Origin: an uncultured Draconibacterium sp.
GTDB taxonomy: Bacteria > Bacteroidota > Bacteroidia > Bacteroidales > Prolixibacteraceae
Length of the DNA: 64,000 bases
Direction of reading: 5' to 3'
NCBI RefSeq assembly: GCF_913060805.1
Contig: NZ_CAJXTC010000005.1
Location: 124,001 to 188,000 of the forward strand
The position numbers and the translations under genes are program-made. Shown piece by piece: positions 37,997 to 46,648 of this stretch. The first letter of the stretch is position 1, and every line of letters begins with the position of its first letter. The notes beneath the pieces were generated by a model. That model saw only the letters and a program-made list of their open reading frames with translations. It was not told the DNA's origin and made no database searches.

Positions 37997-38824
37997 TTAT
38001 TCTGCAATTGCGGCATCCAGTAATTTCCATAATTCGGTACGAATCATATCTCTTGAGTTACTGAATCCCTGCATCGTTTCTGCCCATTCTTTATCCGGAT
38101 GTGCTTTTTGAAAGGCTTCCATGTAATTGAAAGATCCGACTTTCGTAAAGTCAGAATAGTAATCAACGGTAACATAATCTGCTGCCATATTGGTTCCCGA
38201 TGGGTAAACATTCGACCAGAAGGTCCATCCCGACCAGGCGCCACTTTTTACTAATTCGGCCGCAGTAGGTTGTCCTATTTGATTTTCTAATTGCACGTAA
38301 TTTCCTCCGGGTTTGGTTTTCATATAATTTACAACGATGTATTTATGCGGACCAAGATTTTCGCCACCTTCGGGGTAAGCAAAGTTCACCCTTCTCATCA
38401 ATTGTTCCTGCACTATTGTTCGTGCTTTTACCGTTTCTTCCATTATCAGGTTTAAATCCTTTCCGGGAAGTATTTTGTTGAAATCAATTCCGGCGTACGG
38501 AGTTTCAAGTTTGGTCGGATCGGCATAAACATTTACGGTTACATAATTGTAAGGATCGTTGTCGCCAACATATACTACCTGGTACAAAAACCAAGCAACA
38601 ATAATTCCCTGGTTTATCCGCTCCTGATGAATGGGTTTGAATACATTCTGCTCAAGTTCAAGATACTTAACATCATTGCCGGGTTTAACTTTCATGAGGT
38701 CAACAACGATAAAAAGGTTCGAATTTTGCTGTGCTACAGCAGGTTTTGGCAGAAAACATACAACCATGCATACAACGAACAGATACGACATGGATTTCCG
38801 GAAAAGTAAACATAACTTCTTCAT
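37997..38824 (-). CDS. Secreted protein of two repeated domains, possible dimeric alpha/beta-barrel fold
   Basis: A 275-residue protein with a signal peptide (cleavage near AVAQQ, residue 32). The mature part is two copies of one domain: copy 1 (about 38-135) VDLMKVKPGND...YLELEQN...ITVAWFLY-like segment ...YVTVNVYAD, and copy 2 (about 165-270) VNYMKTKPGG..YVQLENQ...WSGWTFWSNV...YVTVDYYSD. The pattern strand - LE-rich helix - W/F strand - YVTV strand resembles ferredoxin-like dimeric barrels of the ABM/EthD type, here covalently paired. No enzyme function can be assigned. Confidence 0.6.
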   Translation of the reverse strand: MKKLCLLFRKSMSYLFVVCMVVCFLPKPAVAQQNSNLFIVVDLMKVKPGNDVKYLELEQNVFKPIHQERINQGIIVAWFLYQVVYVGDNDPYNYVTVNVYADPTKLETPYAGIDFNKILPGKDLNLIMEETVKARTIVQEQLMRRVNFAYPEGGENLGPHKYIVVNYMKTKPGGNYVQLENQIGQPTAAELVKSGAWSGWTFWSNVYPSGTNMAADYVTVDYYSDFTKVGSFNYMEAFQKAHPDKEWAETMQGFSNSRDMIRTELWKLLDAAIAE

Positions 38825-38900
38825 GATAGTAAATTTTGGTTAATAAATAACTGGCTATCACAAAGAAACCGGATTACGAAAAGACTATAGAAGTTACGAA

Positions 38901-38961
38901 ATAATCGCCTGAATTACAAGATGTCGTTCTTTTGACGGAGTCCAGATATCCAGGCGATTAT
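38901..38961. repeat. 11-bp inverted repeat downstream of the aldo/keto reductase
   Basis: ataatcgcctg (38901-38911) and its exact complement (38951-38961) flank 39 bases. It lies after the 3' end of the minus-strand reductase and before the secreted-protein gene. Without a U-run it is a weak terminator; it might be an mRNA-end structure or a binding site. Confidence 0.4.
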
Positions 38962-38991
38962 ATTGTTTGGTTGTGGCTTATTTGAAAAAGT

Positions 38992-40002
38992 TTATCTGCC
39001 GCTGCCCTGGCGTTCGATCATCCAGCCCGGATATTCCGGAGGCAGTTTACTTACTTCGTCCAGTTGTGCGAGTTCTTCAGCTTCCAGTTTTACATCTACC
39101 GAGCTTAAGTTATCGGCAAGCTGCGCGGGTTTGTTGGCGCCAATAATTACCGACGAAACAGCCGGTTGATGCAGCAACCACGACAATGCGATCTGTGCCA
39201 CAGTAACGCCTTTGTTATCGGCAATTTTTCGCATAACATCCACAATGTCGAAAGCTTTTTCTTTGTTCACAGGTGGAAAGTCGAAATTCACTCTTCGGCC
39301 TTCTTTGGTTTCGGCATCGCGACTGTATTTGCCACTTAACAATCCGCCGGCTAGCGGACTCCAAACCATTAGCCCCACTTTTTGGTCGAGAAGCAGCGGA
39401 ACCAGTTCGCGTTCCAAATCGCGCCCGGCGATGGTGTAATAAGCTTGCAACGATACAAATTTGCTCAGGTGTTGCTGTGCCGAAATGCCCAACGCTTTCA
39501 TCAGTTGCCAGGCAGCCAGGTTGCTACAGCCGATGTACCTTACTTTTCCGCTTTTAACCAGCGAATCGAGTGCTTCAAGCGTTTCTTCCAAAGGTGTAAG
39601 TCTGTCAAATCCATGAATCTGGTACAAATCGATATAATCCATTTTCAAACGTTCCAGACTTTCATCGGCCTGCTGCAGAATGTGCTTTTTACTCAGCCCA
39701 ACCTCATTTGGTCCTTCACCCATTTGTCCGCGCACTTTTGTGGCAATCACCAGGTTGTCGCGTTTTAATCCAAGGTCGCGGATAGCCTGCCCGGTCATTT
39801 GTTCGCTCAATCCTTCGCTATAGATATTGGCCGTGTCGATAAAGTTTATTCCGCCGTCAACCGATTGTTTTACAAGGCTGTTCACCTGGTCCTGCGGCAG
39901 CGTTCCAATGGCAGTCCACATGCCGCGGCCGCCAAATGTCATGGTGCCCAAACAAAGTTCTGATACGTATAATCCTGTGTTTCCTAATAAATTGTACTTC
40001 AT
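38992..40002 (-). CDS. Aldo/keto reductase
   Basis: A 336-residue NADPH-dependent (alpha/beta)8 oxidoreductase. The catalytic tetrad is visible: Asp in FIDTANIY, Tyr in the same block (ANIYSEG), Lys in VIATKVRG and His in YQIHGFD. The C-terminal cofactor loop is SVIIGANKPAQLADN. The early CLGTMTFGGRG motif is typical of the YdjG/YghZ type of general reductase. Substrate is unknown. It is transcribed away from the GH105 operon across a 349-bp control region. Confidence 0.9.
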   Translation of the reverse strand: MKYNLLGNTGLYVSELCLGTMTFGGRGMWTAIGTLPQDQVNSLVKQSVDGGINFIDTANIYSEGLSEQMTGQAIRDLGLKRDNLVIATKVRGQMGEGPNEVGLSKKHILQQADESLERLKMDYIDLYQIHGFDRLTPLEETLEALDSLVKSGKVRYIGCSNLAAWQLMKALGISAQQHLSKFVSLQAYYTIAGRDLERELVPLLLDQKVGLMVWSPLAGGLLSGKYSRDAETKEGRRVNFDFPPVNKEKAFDIVDVMRKIADNKGVTVAQIALSWLLHQPAVSSVIIGANKPAQLADNLSSVDVKLEAEELAQLDEVSKLPPEYPGWMIERQGSGR

Positions 40003-40351
40003 GATAATTGTATTTTTACGTTAGTTGATGTTGATGGCACTGTCGTACCATTCTTTCAATTAAAATTTCGGAAGAAAAGATTTGCATGGATAAAGTATTT
40101 GCAGTAATTAACTCTATATGTGTAATTTAATACTTTATCGTCTTTTTTGCAAGGAATAGGTCGGATTCCTTTGGAATTGACTTTTCAGCGTGGCGATATC
40201 GAATAAAATTATCCTTGCGATTAATGCTATAGAACTATTTTATTGGGCAATTAGAAGGATTTGCTTTAAAATAATAGGTACCCGAAGGCATTAGTAGGTC
40301 TATACTAATAGTAAACTAGGTTCATTTTTTACTTGACATTTAAAACCAGTT
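40003..40351. other. Divergent control region between the reductase and the GH105 operon
   Basis: No gene is seen. The stretch contains an 11-bp inverted repeat, gataaagtatt (40089-40099) and aatactttatc (40129-40139), spaced by 29 bases, which could be an operator shared by both genes. The remainder is AT-rich; no clear -7 box was found. Confidence 0.45.
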
Positions 40352-42952
40352 ATGATTCGTAAATTCATTATTGCCATTCTTTTATTTAGCGTTGCATTTG
40401 CCGGAACAGCGCAAGTTAACGATGTTACAACGCCGCTTCACCTGATGCAACCCGATTATCCTCATGCTTACGGAGCCCCTGAAATTCAGGACGTAGAACA
40501 GGTATTAACACGGATTTACGATTATCTCGATCGGGTCACTCCGGCCGAAATGGTTGATAAAGTTTCCGGAGCAACGATCAACGATTTGTCGAAAGTTGAT
40601 GAAAACAGCATAATGAAACCGGGTGATTTCCGCTTGAACAGTTACGAGTGGGGAGTTACTTATGCCGGGATGTTACTGGCAACAAAGAATACCGGTGATG
40701 ATAAATATGCAGCGTATACTACTGAAAGGTTGCAATTCCTGGCAAAAGCACTGGAAGCTTTTTCTGGTTTTGAGAAGAAAAATCCCGATGTGGAAATTCA
40801 GTTGATCCGCTCGTTACATCCGCATGCTTTGGATGATTGTGGCGCGATTTGCGCTGCCATGATAAAAGCTTCAAAAACTGATAATGTGGAAAATCTGGAC
40901 TGGATCATTAATATTTATACCGATTACATCAGCAATAAACAATTTCGTTTAAAAGATAAAACCCTGGCGCGTAACCGGCCACAAGCCAATTCTGTTTGGC
41001 TCGACGATCTGTTTATGAGTGTTCCGGCACTGGCTCAAATGGGAAGTTACAGCGGCGATCCGAAATATTTCGACGATGCTATCGACCAGGTGCTGTTGTT
41101 TTCGAAACGCATGTTCAATTACGAAAAAGGCCTTTTTATGCATGGCTGGATTCAGGAAATGGAAGAGCATCCGCAGTTTCATTGGGCGCGTGCCAACGGC
41201 TGGGCGGTAATGGCAATGGTGGAACTGCTTGAGGTATTGCCGGCTGATTATCCGCGACGCGATCAGGTGCTGGATGTGCTGCAACGTCACATTCGTGGTT
41301 TGGCCAACTATCAGCATGGAACCGGTTCTTGGCACCAGCTGATCGACCGGAACGATACGTATCTGGAGACTTCGGCTACTGCCATTTACACGTATTCAAT
41401 TGCCCGCGCGATCAACCGCGAATATGTAGATGCCAAAGTTTACGGACCAATGGTTTGTTTGGCGTGGAATGCGGTTGCCAGCAAGGTAAATGAGCTCGGA
41501 CAGGTTGAAGGAACCTGCGTAGGAACGGGAATGGGGTTCGATCCGGCATTTTATTATTACCGGCCGGTGAATGTATTTGCTGCGCACGGTTATGGCCCGG
41601 TTCTGTTGGCCGGAGCGGAAATGATCGAGTTGTTGAAATCGCATGACATCCGCATTAACGACAGTGCAACAATGTTGTATAAAGAAAGTAAAGCTCAGGT
41701 ATGGAAATTTGATTTTGGCAGCGGAAAAGTAAAAGAGGGATTCCAACAAATTACAGACGAGACGCTCTATACCGAAGAATCAACTTGTGGAATTATTCCT
41801 TCAGGAGTGGTTAAATCATTTTATGAAAAAGGTGGTGACGAAGCCACAAATGATGGAGTACAATCGGAAGCACCGTTCTTTTTTCAGCTGGATTTATCTG
41901 AAGGCCGCTACAAAGTTACTGCGGTATTGGGCAGTTCAGTTAAAAAATCGGCGGTTACCGTAAAAGCCGAATCGCGCCGTTTGATGCTGGAAAATATTCA
42001 AGTTGAAAAAGGCGAGATGGTTACCAAAACTTTCCTTGTTGATGTGCGTTCTCCGCGAATTAATGCCACCGAAAGTATCCGGCTAAAATCTCGGGAGTTG
42101 CCCTACAAAAACTGGGACAAAAGTTTGAGTCTTGAGTTTAACGGCGAAAACTCATCGCTACGTTCCATTGAAATTGAACGAGCGAATGAATATCCGGTAA
42201 TTTTTCTAGCCGGGAATTCTACCGTTACCGATCAGGAGTACGAGCCCTGGGCATCGTGGGGGCAAATGTTTCCGAGGTTTCTGAAACCGGAGATCGTTGT
42301 GGCCAACTTTGCCGAATCGGGGGAGACCTTGAAAGCTTTCAGAGCCGAAAACCGCTTAAAAAAAATCCTGAGTGTAATGAAGCCTGGCGACTACTTGTTT
42401 ATGGAGTTTGCACACAACGATCAAAAGCCGGGGAGCAGCCACGTTGAACCGTATACGACGTATCAGGATGAATTACAGTATTTTATCAATGAATCGAAAA
42501 AGCGCGGCGGAAAACCGGTGCTGGTAACCTCAACAAACCGCCGGAAGTTTAATGATGAAGGGCAAATCGAAAATACTCTGGAAGAATATCCGAATGCCAT
42601 GCGACAACTGACAAAAGAACAGAATATTCCGCTAATTGATTTGAATGCAATGAGCAAAGTGTTTTACGAAGCGCTGGGTGTGGAAAATTCCAAAAAGGCC
42701 TTTGTGCATTACCCGGTCAACACCTTTCCGAACCAGGATAAACCGCTTGCCGACAATACGCATTTTAATCCTTATGGCGCTTACGAACTCGCAAAATGTG
42801 TAGTTCAGGGAATTTTGGATCAGGATATGGATTTGGCAAAGTACATTGTTGATGATTTCGGGAATTTTGATCCGTCGAAACCGGATTCTTTCAATGATTT
42901 CTTTTGGCCGGATAGTCCGGCTATGGAGCTGGCTAAACCTGATGGTAATTAA
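40352..42952 (+). CDS. Fusion of GH105 unsaturated rhamnogalacturonyl hydrolase and SGNH acetylesterase
   Basis: An 866-residue exported protein (signal peptide to about 20). The first half (about 30-430) is a GH105-type (alpha/alpha)6 domain: the DDLFMSVPALAQMG block carries the catalytic Asp, and WARANGWAVMAM matches the family's WxRxNGW. GH105 enzymes remove the unsaturated uronate left by rhamnogalacturonan lyases. A beta-rich linker (about 450-600) leads to an SGNH esterase (about 610-845): nucleophile S623, Gly/Asn blocks, FAHNDQKPG and DNTHFNPYG with the Asp-His pair. The usual GDS reads GNS (N622). The enzyme would remove both the uronate and acetyl groups of one substrate. The next gene, two bases on, adds two more esterase domains. 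Confidence 0.87.
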   Translation: MIRKFIIAILLFSVAFAGTAQVNDVTTPLHLMQPDYPHAYGAPEIQDVEQVLTRIYDYLDRVTPAEMVDKVSGATINDLSKVDENSIMKPGDFRLNSYEWGVTYAGMLLATKNTGDDKYAAYTTERLQFLAKALEAFSGFEKKNPDVEIQLIRSLHPHALDDCGAICAAMIKASKTDNVENLDWIINIYTDYISNKQFRLKDKTLARNRPQANSVWLDDLFMSVPALAQMGSYSGDPKYFDDAIDQVLLFSKRMFNYEKGLFMHGWIQEMEEHPQFHWARANGWAVMAMVELLEVLPADYPRRDQVLDVLQRHIRGLANYQHGTGSWHQLIDRNDTYLETSATAIYTYSIARAINREYVDAKVYGPMVCLAWNAVASKVNELGQVEGTCVGTGMGFDPAFYYYRPVNVFAAHGYGPVLLAGAEMIELLKSHDIRINDSATMLYKESKAQVWKFDFGSGKVKEGFQQITDETLYTEESTCGIIPSGVVKSFYEKGGDEATNDGVQSEAPFFFQLDLSEGRYKVTAVLGSSVKKSAVTVKAESRRLMLENIQVEKGEMVTKTFLVDVRSPRINATESIRLKSRELPYKNWDKSLSLEFNGENSSLRSIEIERANEYPVIFLAGNSTVTDQEYEPWASWGQMFPRFLKPEIVVANFAESGETLKAFRAENRLKKILSVMKPGDYLFMEFAHNDQKPGSSHVEPYTTYQDELQYFINESKKRGGKPVLVTSTNRRKFNDEGQIENTLEEYPNAMRQLTKEQNIPLIDLNAMSKVFYEALGVENSKKAFVHYPVNTFPNQDKPLADNTHFNPYGAYELAKCVVQGILDQDMDLAKYIVDDFGNFDPSKPDSFNDFFWPDSPAMELAKPDGN

Positions 42953-42966
42953 AAATGACGCGAGAA

Positions 42967-44469
42967 ATGAAAAAATTAGCGACAATACTATTGGTAATAA
43001 GTTTCGCTTTTGCATGCGGAAACTTAAACGACAAAGCACGTAAACCAGTGATCTACACCATTGGAGATTCAACCGTTAAAAACGGACAGGGAGATGGTGC
43101 AAACGGTCTTTGGGGCTGGGGCGATCCGCTGGTTCAGTATTTCGATACGAGCCGGGTGAGTGTTGAAAATCATGCACTTGGCGGAACCAGCAGCCGCACT
43201 TATCGCGACAAAGGATTGTGGCAGCCTGTTCTGGATAAGTTAAAACCGGGCGATTTTGTGCTCATGCAATTTGGGCACAACGATGCCGGGCCTGTTAACG
43301 ACACCATTCGTGCTCGCGGAACGATTAAAGGCGTGGGCGACGAAACCGAAGAGATCGATAATCTGCTTACCGGAAAACACGAAATTGTGCATTCGTACGG
43401 TTGGTACCTGCGGCAATACATTCGTGAGGCGAAGGAAAAGGGAGCCATTCCGGTGGTGATGTCACCCATTCCGCGAAACGATTGGGAGAATGGTCAGGTA
43501 CCGCGAAACAAAAATTCGTATGGAGGCTGGGCAAAAACTGTGGCTGAGGAAGAAGGCGCTTTTTTTATTGATTTAAATGAAAAAATGGCTTCGGAGATGG
43601 AAAAACGTGGAGAGGAGAATGTGACCGACAAATTGTTTTTTAGCCGCGATCATACACATACTTCGGCAAAAGGGGCTGTGTTGGCGTCCTCATTAATTGT
43701 GGAAGGACTGGAAGAACTCGAAAAATGTCCGCTAAAGAATTATCTGCTGACAGATCCTAAAATCAATTTTCCGGTTAAAAAGAAAGTATTTATTATCGGC
43801 GATTCAACGGTGGCTAACGGCAACGACAGCATTGTGGGGTGGGGGCGCGAATTGTGGGCTTTTATGGATACCAGCCGGATTGAAGTGATAAATAAAGCAC
43901 GCGGTGGCAGAAGTTCCCGCACCTTTATTTACGAAGGACTTTGGGATGAAGTGCTCGGGCAACTCAGTGCCGGCGATTTCTTGCTGATTCAATTCGGACA
44001 TAACGACGGAGGGCATATCGATCAACCGAAATACAGGGGATCGCTGCAAGGAATGGGAGAGGAGACCCGCGACATTCTTCGCAACGATTCCATCCCGGAA
44101 ACGGTACATACTTATGGCTGGTACATGAAAAAATACATCACCGAAGCAAAGGAGAAGGACGTTTCGGTAATTGTGCTTTCAATGATTCCGCGCAACATTT
44201 GGAATGACGGTAAAGTAGAGCGTGTAAACGATAGTTACGGTCTGTGGGCCAGGGAGTCAGCCGAACAAAACGATGCCTTTTTTATCGATCTGAATAATCG
44301 TATTGCTGAAAAATACGAAAAAATGGGGCCGGCAATGGTGAGTGATTTCTTTTCCGGAGATCATACGCATACCAATGCTGCCGGAGCGAAATTCAATGCA
44401 AACACACTGGCTGAGGAAATCGGTAAACTTCGCTCCTGTTCGCTGAGAAGATATTTAAACTGGAATTAA
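42967..44469 (+). CDS. Lipoprotein with two tandem SGNH (rhamnogalacturonan acetylesterase-like) domains
   Basis: A 500-residue lipoprotein (lipobox FAFACG). Two complete SGNH domains lie in tandem, about 25-255 and 270-500. Each keeps the four blocks: GDSTV (S35 and S280), GG..SRT, FGHND and DHTH near the end. These are signatures of rhamnogalacturonan acetylesterase-type enzymes, which deacetylate pectin. The ATG at 42955 is in frame, but the one at 42967 gives the clean signal peptide. The gene is 2 to 14 bases after the GH105 fusion and 11 before rhaM, in one operon. Two active sites in one protein suggest processive or position-specific deacetylation (inference). Confidence 0.87.
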   Translation: MKKLATILLVISFAFACGNLNDKARKPVIYTIGDSTVKNGQGDGANGLWGWGDPLVQYFDTSRVSVENHALGGTSSRTYRDKGLWQPVLDKLKPGDFVLMQFGHNDAGPVNDTIRARGTIKGVGDETEEIDNLLTGKHEIVHSYGWYLRQYIREAKEKGAIPVVMSPIPRNDWENGQVPRNKNSYGGWAKTVAEEEGAFFIDLNEKMASEMEKRGEENVTDKLFFSRDHTHTSAKGAVLASSLIVEGLEELEKCPLKNYLLTDPKINFPVKKKVFIIGDSTVANGNDSIVGWGRELWAFMDTSRIEVINKARGGRSSRTFIYEGLWDEVLGQLSAGDFLLIQFGHNDGGHIDQPKYRGSLQGMGEETRDILRNDSIPETVHTYGWYMKKYITEAKEKDVSVIVLSMIPRNIWNDGKVERVNDSYGLWARESAEQNDAFFIDLNNRIAEKYEKMGPAMVSDFFSGDHTHTNAAGAKFNANTLAEEIGKLRSCSLRRYLNWN

Positions 44470-44480
44470 AAGATATTAGA

Positions 44481-44807
44481 ATGAAACGTTTAGCATTCAA
44501 AATGTATCTTAACGAGGGCCGGAAAGCTGAATACAAAAAACGCCACGATGAAATTTGGCCCGAGCTTAAACAGCTGCTAAAAAACGCAGGAATAAGTGAG
44601 TATTCCATTTTTCTGGATGAAGAGACCAATACACTGTTTGCCTTTCAGAAAACTGGAGGTAAATGCTGTTCTCAGGATTTGGGGCAAACGGAAATTGTGA
44701 AAAAGTGGTGGGCGTATATGCAGGATATCATGAAAACGAACGCCGACAATTCTCCTGTTTCAATTCCATTGGAGGAAGTTTTTTATTTAGGTTTTGATAA
44801 TGAGTGA
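44481..44807 (+). CDS. rhaM: L-rhamnose mutarotase
   Basis: A 108-residue dimeric ferredoxin-like protein that interconverts alpha- and beta-L-rhamnose. The family blocks are present: MYLNEGRKAEYKKRHDEIWPEL, the YSIFLDE strand and KWWAYMQDIM. Length matches RhaM. It follows the pectin esterases by 11 bases, so the operon works from acetylated rhamnogalacturonan to free rhamnose. The rest of the rhamnose pathway (rhaA, rhaB, rhaD) is not in the window. Confidence 0.94.
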   Translation: MKRLAFKMYLNEGRKAEYKKRHDEIWPELKQLLKNAGISEYSIFLDEETNTLFAFQKTGGKCCSQDLGQTEIVKKWWAYMQDIMKTNADNSPVSIPLEEVFYLGFDNE

Positions 44808-44894
44808 ATTCTTTCGTTCAGAATTATTAGATTAAGTTTTTTCAACGACTCCTTTCATACAATGTCATATTTTACTAATAGGGAAGAATTGTCG

Positions 44895-44902
44895 TAAATT
44901 TG
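44895..44902 (+). promoter_or_regulatory. Promoter -7 box (TAaaTTTG) for the FUSC gene
   Basis: TAaaTTTG matches the Bacteroidota -7 consensus, 61 bases before the FUSC start. The -33 element is not clear. It suggests a separate transcript from rhaM. Confidence 0.42.
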
Positions 44903-44963
44903 TGGGCTGCTGCGTGCTTTCATACATTTTTTCGATGTAATTGGCACCAACAAAAGACGAAGT

Positions 44964-46055
44964 ATGAGTTGGAAGAATAATATTCAGGCCGAATTAAAAC
45001 AGCTAGTGACGCTAAAGGATACGAACCGAAAATGGCAATTCGCCCTATTGACTGCAATATGTGTAGGTGCGCCATTGGTAATTGGGCTGTATTTCGATAA
45101 TATTGGTGCGGGGCTGATTGCCAGTTTAAGCGGTATGGTAATACTTTATCTGCCCGACACCGGTAGTTTAACCAATAAAATATCGACACTTTTAATCAGT
45201 TCTTTTGGTTTTATGGTGTCGTTTGCTGTGGGGCAGTTTTTCAGTTTTAATCATATTGTTTCGGTTATTGCATTCGGTATTTACGCCATGACGATCCACT
45301 GGGTTATTCTGTATTACAAAACAGCACCTCCCCGAAGTTTCTTTTTCATTTTTATTGCAGCTATTTCCATTTGTCAGCCGTTTAACCTTGCCGCAATACC
45401 AACAAAAATAGGTTTGATAAGCCTTGGGCTGATGTTCTCGAGTTTTTTAGCTTTAGGCCATTTGGTTTACTTATCAACCAAGGTAAATTGGGAGGTCTAT
45501 CCCAAACCTCAATCAATATTTACAAAGAATACGTACGCCGACTTCTGGGAAGCCATTATAATGGGTGTTTTTATGGCTGTGTCCTTAGCTTGTGGTTACT
45601 TATTTGAAATGGACAATCCGTACTGGATTCCTGTGTCGTGCGCAGCTGTAATGCAAGGGGCATCACGTTATCATATCTGGCAAAGAACATTTCATAGAAT
45701 CCTGGGAACGTTTTTAGGGTTGGGGCTTTGTTGGGCATTGCTGAGTGTTACCCACTCGATTATTGTACTTTGTATTTTTATCATTCTTCTGCAATTAATC
45801 GTAGAATTACTGGTGGTCAGAAACTATGCCATTGCAGTAATATTTATCACTCCCTTGGCCATATTTTTATCGGAAGCTGCCAGCCCAATTATCGACACGC
45901 CCAATGTGCTAATAGTATTACGTTTTCAGGAAATTGTTATCGGTAGTGCCATCGGTGCTGTTGGCGGTTGGGTTCTTCATAAAGAAAAGATACGCTATGC
46001 TACCATAAGCGGTTTGAAGAAGATTAGTGGCGGTTTGGAGAATAAAGACAATTAG
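44964..46055 (+). CDS. FUSC-family inner-membrane protein
   Basis: A 363-residue membrane protein with two halves of several transmembrane segments (for example VGAPLVIGLYF, GMVILYLP, VSVIAFGIYAMTIHWVILYY; second half VFMAVSLACGYLF, IIVLCIFIILLQLIVELLVV), the pattern of the fusaric-acid-resistance-like (FUSC) family of small-molecule exporters. The second half contains the family-like HIWQRTFHRILGTFLG motif. It lacks the large cytoplasmic domain of full-length relatives. The exported compound is unknown; no link to the neighbouring pectin genes can be shown. Confidence 0.8.
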   Translation: MSWKNNIQAELKQLVTLKDTNRKWQFALLTAICVGAPLVIGLYFDNIGAGLIASLSGMVILYLPDTGSLTNKISTLLISSFGFMVSFAVGQFFSFNHIVSVIAFGIYAMTIHWVILYYKTAPPRSFFFIFIAAISICQPFNLAAIPTKIGLISLGLMFSSFLALGHLVYLSTKVNWEVYPKPQSIFTKNTYADFWEAIIMGVFMAVSLACGYLFEMDNPYWIPVSCAAVMQGASRYHIWQRTFHRILGTFLGLGLCWALLSVTHSIIVLCIFIILLQLIVELLVVRNYAIAVIFITPLAIFLSEAASPIIDTPNVLIVLRFQEIVIGSAIGAVGGWVLHKEKIRYATISGLKKISGGLENKDN

Positions 46056-46156
46056 AATTTTCTATACCCCAAGCTTGCCTTCAAGAACTTTGTGATTTTC
46101 TCATATATGAAGCGATGGGAGAATTGTTGTACATATTTTATACCCATAAAATAAAA

Positions 46157-46184
46157 AAGGAGCTAAACTTTCGTTTAACTCCTT
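46157..46184 (-). terminator. Terminator hairpin belonging to the tRNA remnant
   Basis: A 12-bp stem (aaggagctaaac / gtttaactcctt) with a single C-A mismatch and a 4-base loop. Read on the minus strand it is followed by ccttttttatttt, so its direction matches the adjacent tRNA fragment, which reads the same way and whose terminator it probably was. On the plus strand the following T-run is weak. Confidence 0.65.
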
Positions 46185-46193
46185 GATTTTAAG

Positions 46194-46221
46194 TGGTCGG
46201 GATACCAGGATTCGAACCTAG
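46194..46221 (-). other. tRNA 3'-end fragment (tRNA-Pro-like), probable att core
   Basis: Read on the minus strand this is a T-arm (CTAGG-TTCGAAT-CCTGG, all five pairs possible), an acceptor-stem 3' half TATCCCG, discriminator A and encoded CCA. The matching 5' half (CGGGATA), D arm and anticodon arm are absent to the right. A tRNA whose acceptor starts with C and ends G-A-CCA is typical of tRNA-Pro. Such 3'-end remnants are left when an integrative element recombines into a tRNA gene. The isotype and the att interpretation are inference. Confidence 0.7.
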
Positions 46222-46648
46222 TCCCATTAATGCCTTTATATCAGTGATTTACTTTAATCGTTTTTTTACGGGTCACCGTTTAGTTCACATTTAAAGAACT
46301 TCTCTTTACTGACATAAAAATAGATAAAATTGGTAGTAAAAGCAAAGTGTTCTCTATATAGTCCCTTAAAATTTTAGCATCAATGTTTTGAATTGTTATA
46401 TACTTTTCGGATACGCAATTGATCCTGATTAAGAGGGTTGTGAATAGATTTGATTTGACTGACTTGGTATGCCAGTGAAGGTCTAACGTTTATTTTGTAA
46501 TGCGCTAATTATCAGTGACTATATTCGTCTTCTTTTTCTAATGGTCCCTGTTGAGTAACTCTATAATTATTTGTGTTTAATAATTCAAATATCGATTAAT
46601 ATACCAAATTTCATGGAAATAAATATGTTTAATTGAATTGCTCTCAGA

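Larger units (their letters stand above)
46056..46648. other. Intergenic region with tRNA remnant and AT-rich spacer
   Basis: It holds a terminator hairpin (46157-46184), a tRNA 3'-end fragment (46194-46221) and about 420 AT-rich bases without a supported gene, ending at the 3' side of the LacI-type gene. No integrase reading frame is present. Confidence 0.6.

Noticed and set aside
46222-46648. Remnant of an integrase next to the tRNA fragment
   Set aside because: I looked for a recombinase-like reading frame on both strands and found only short frames with early stops, so no integrase or its fragment can be supported.
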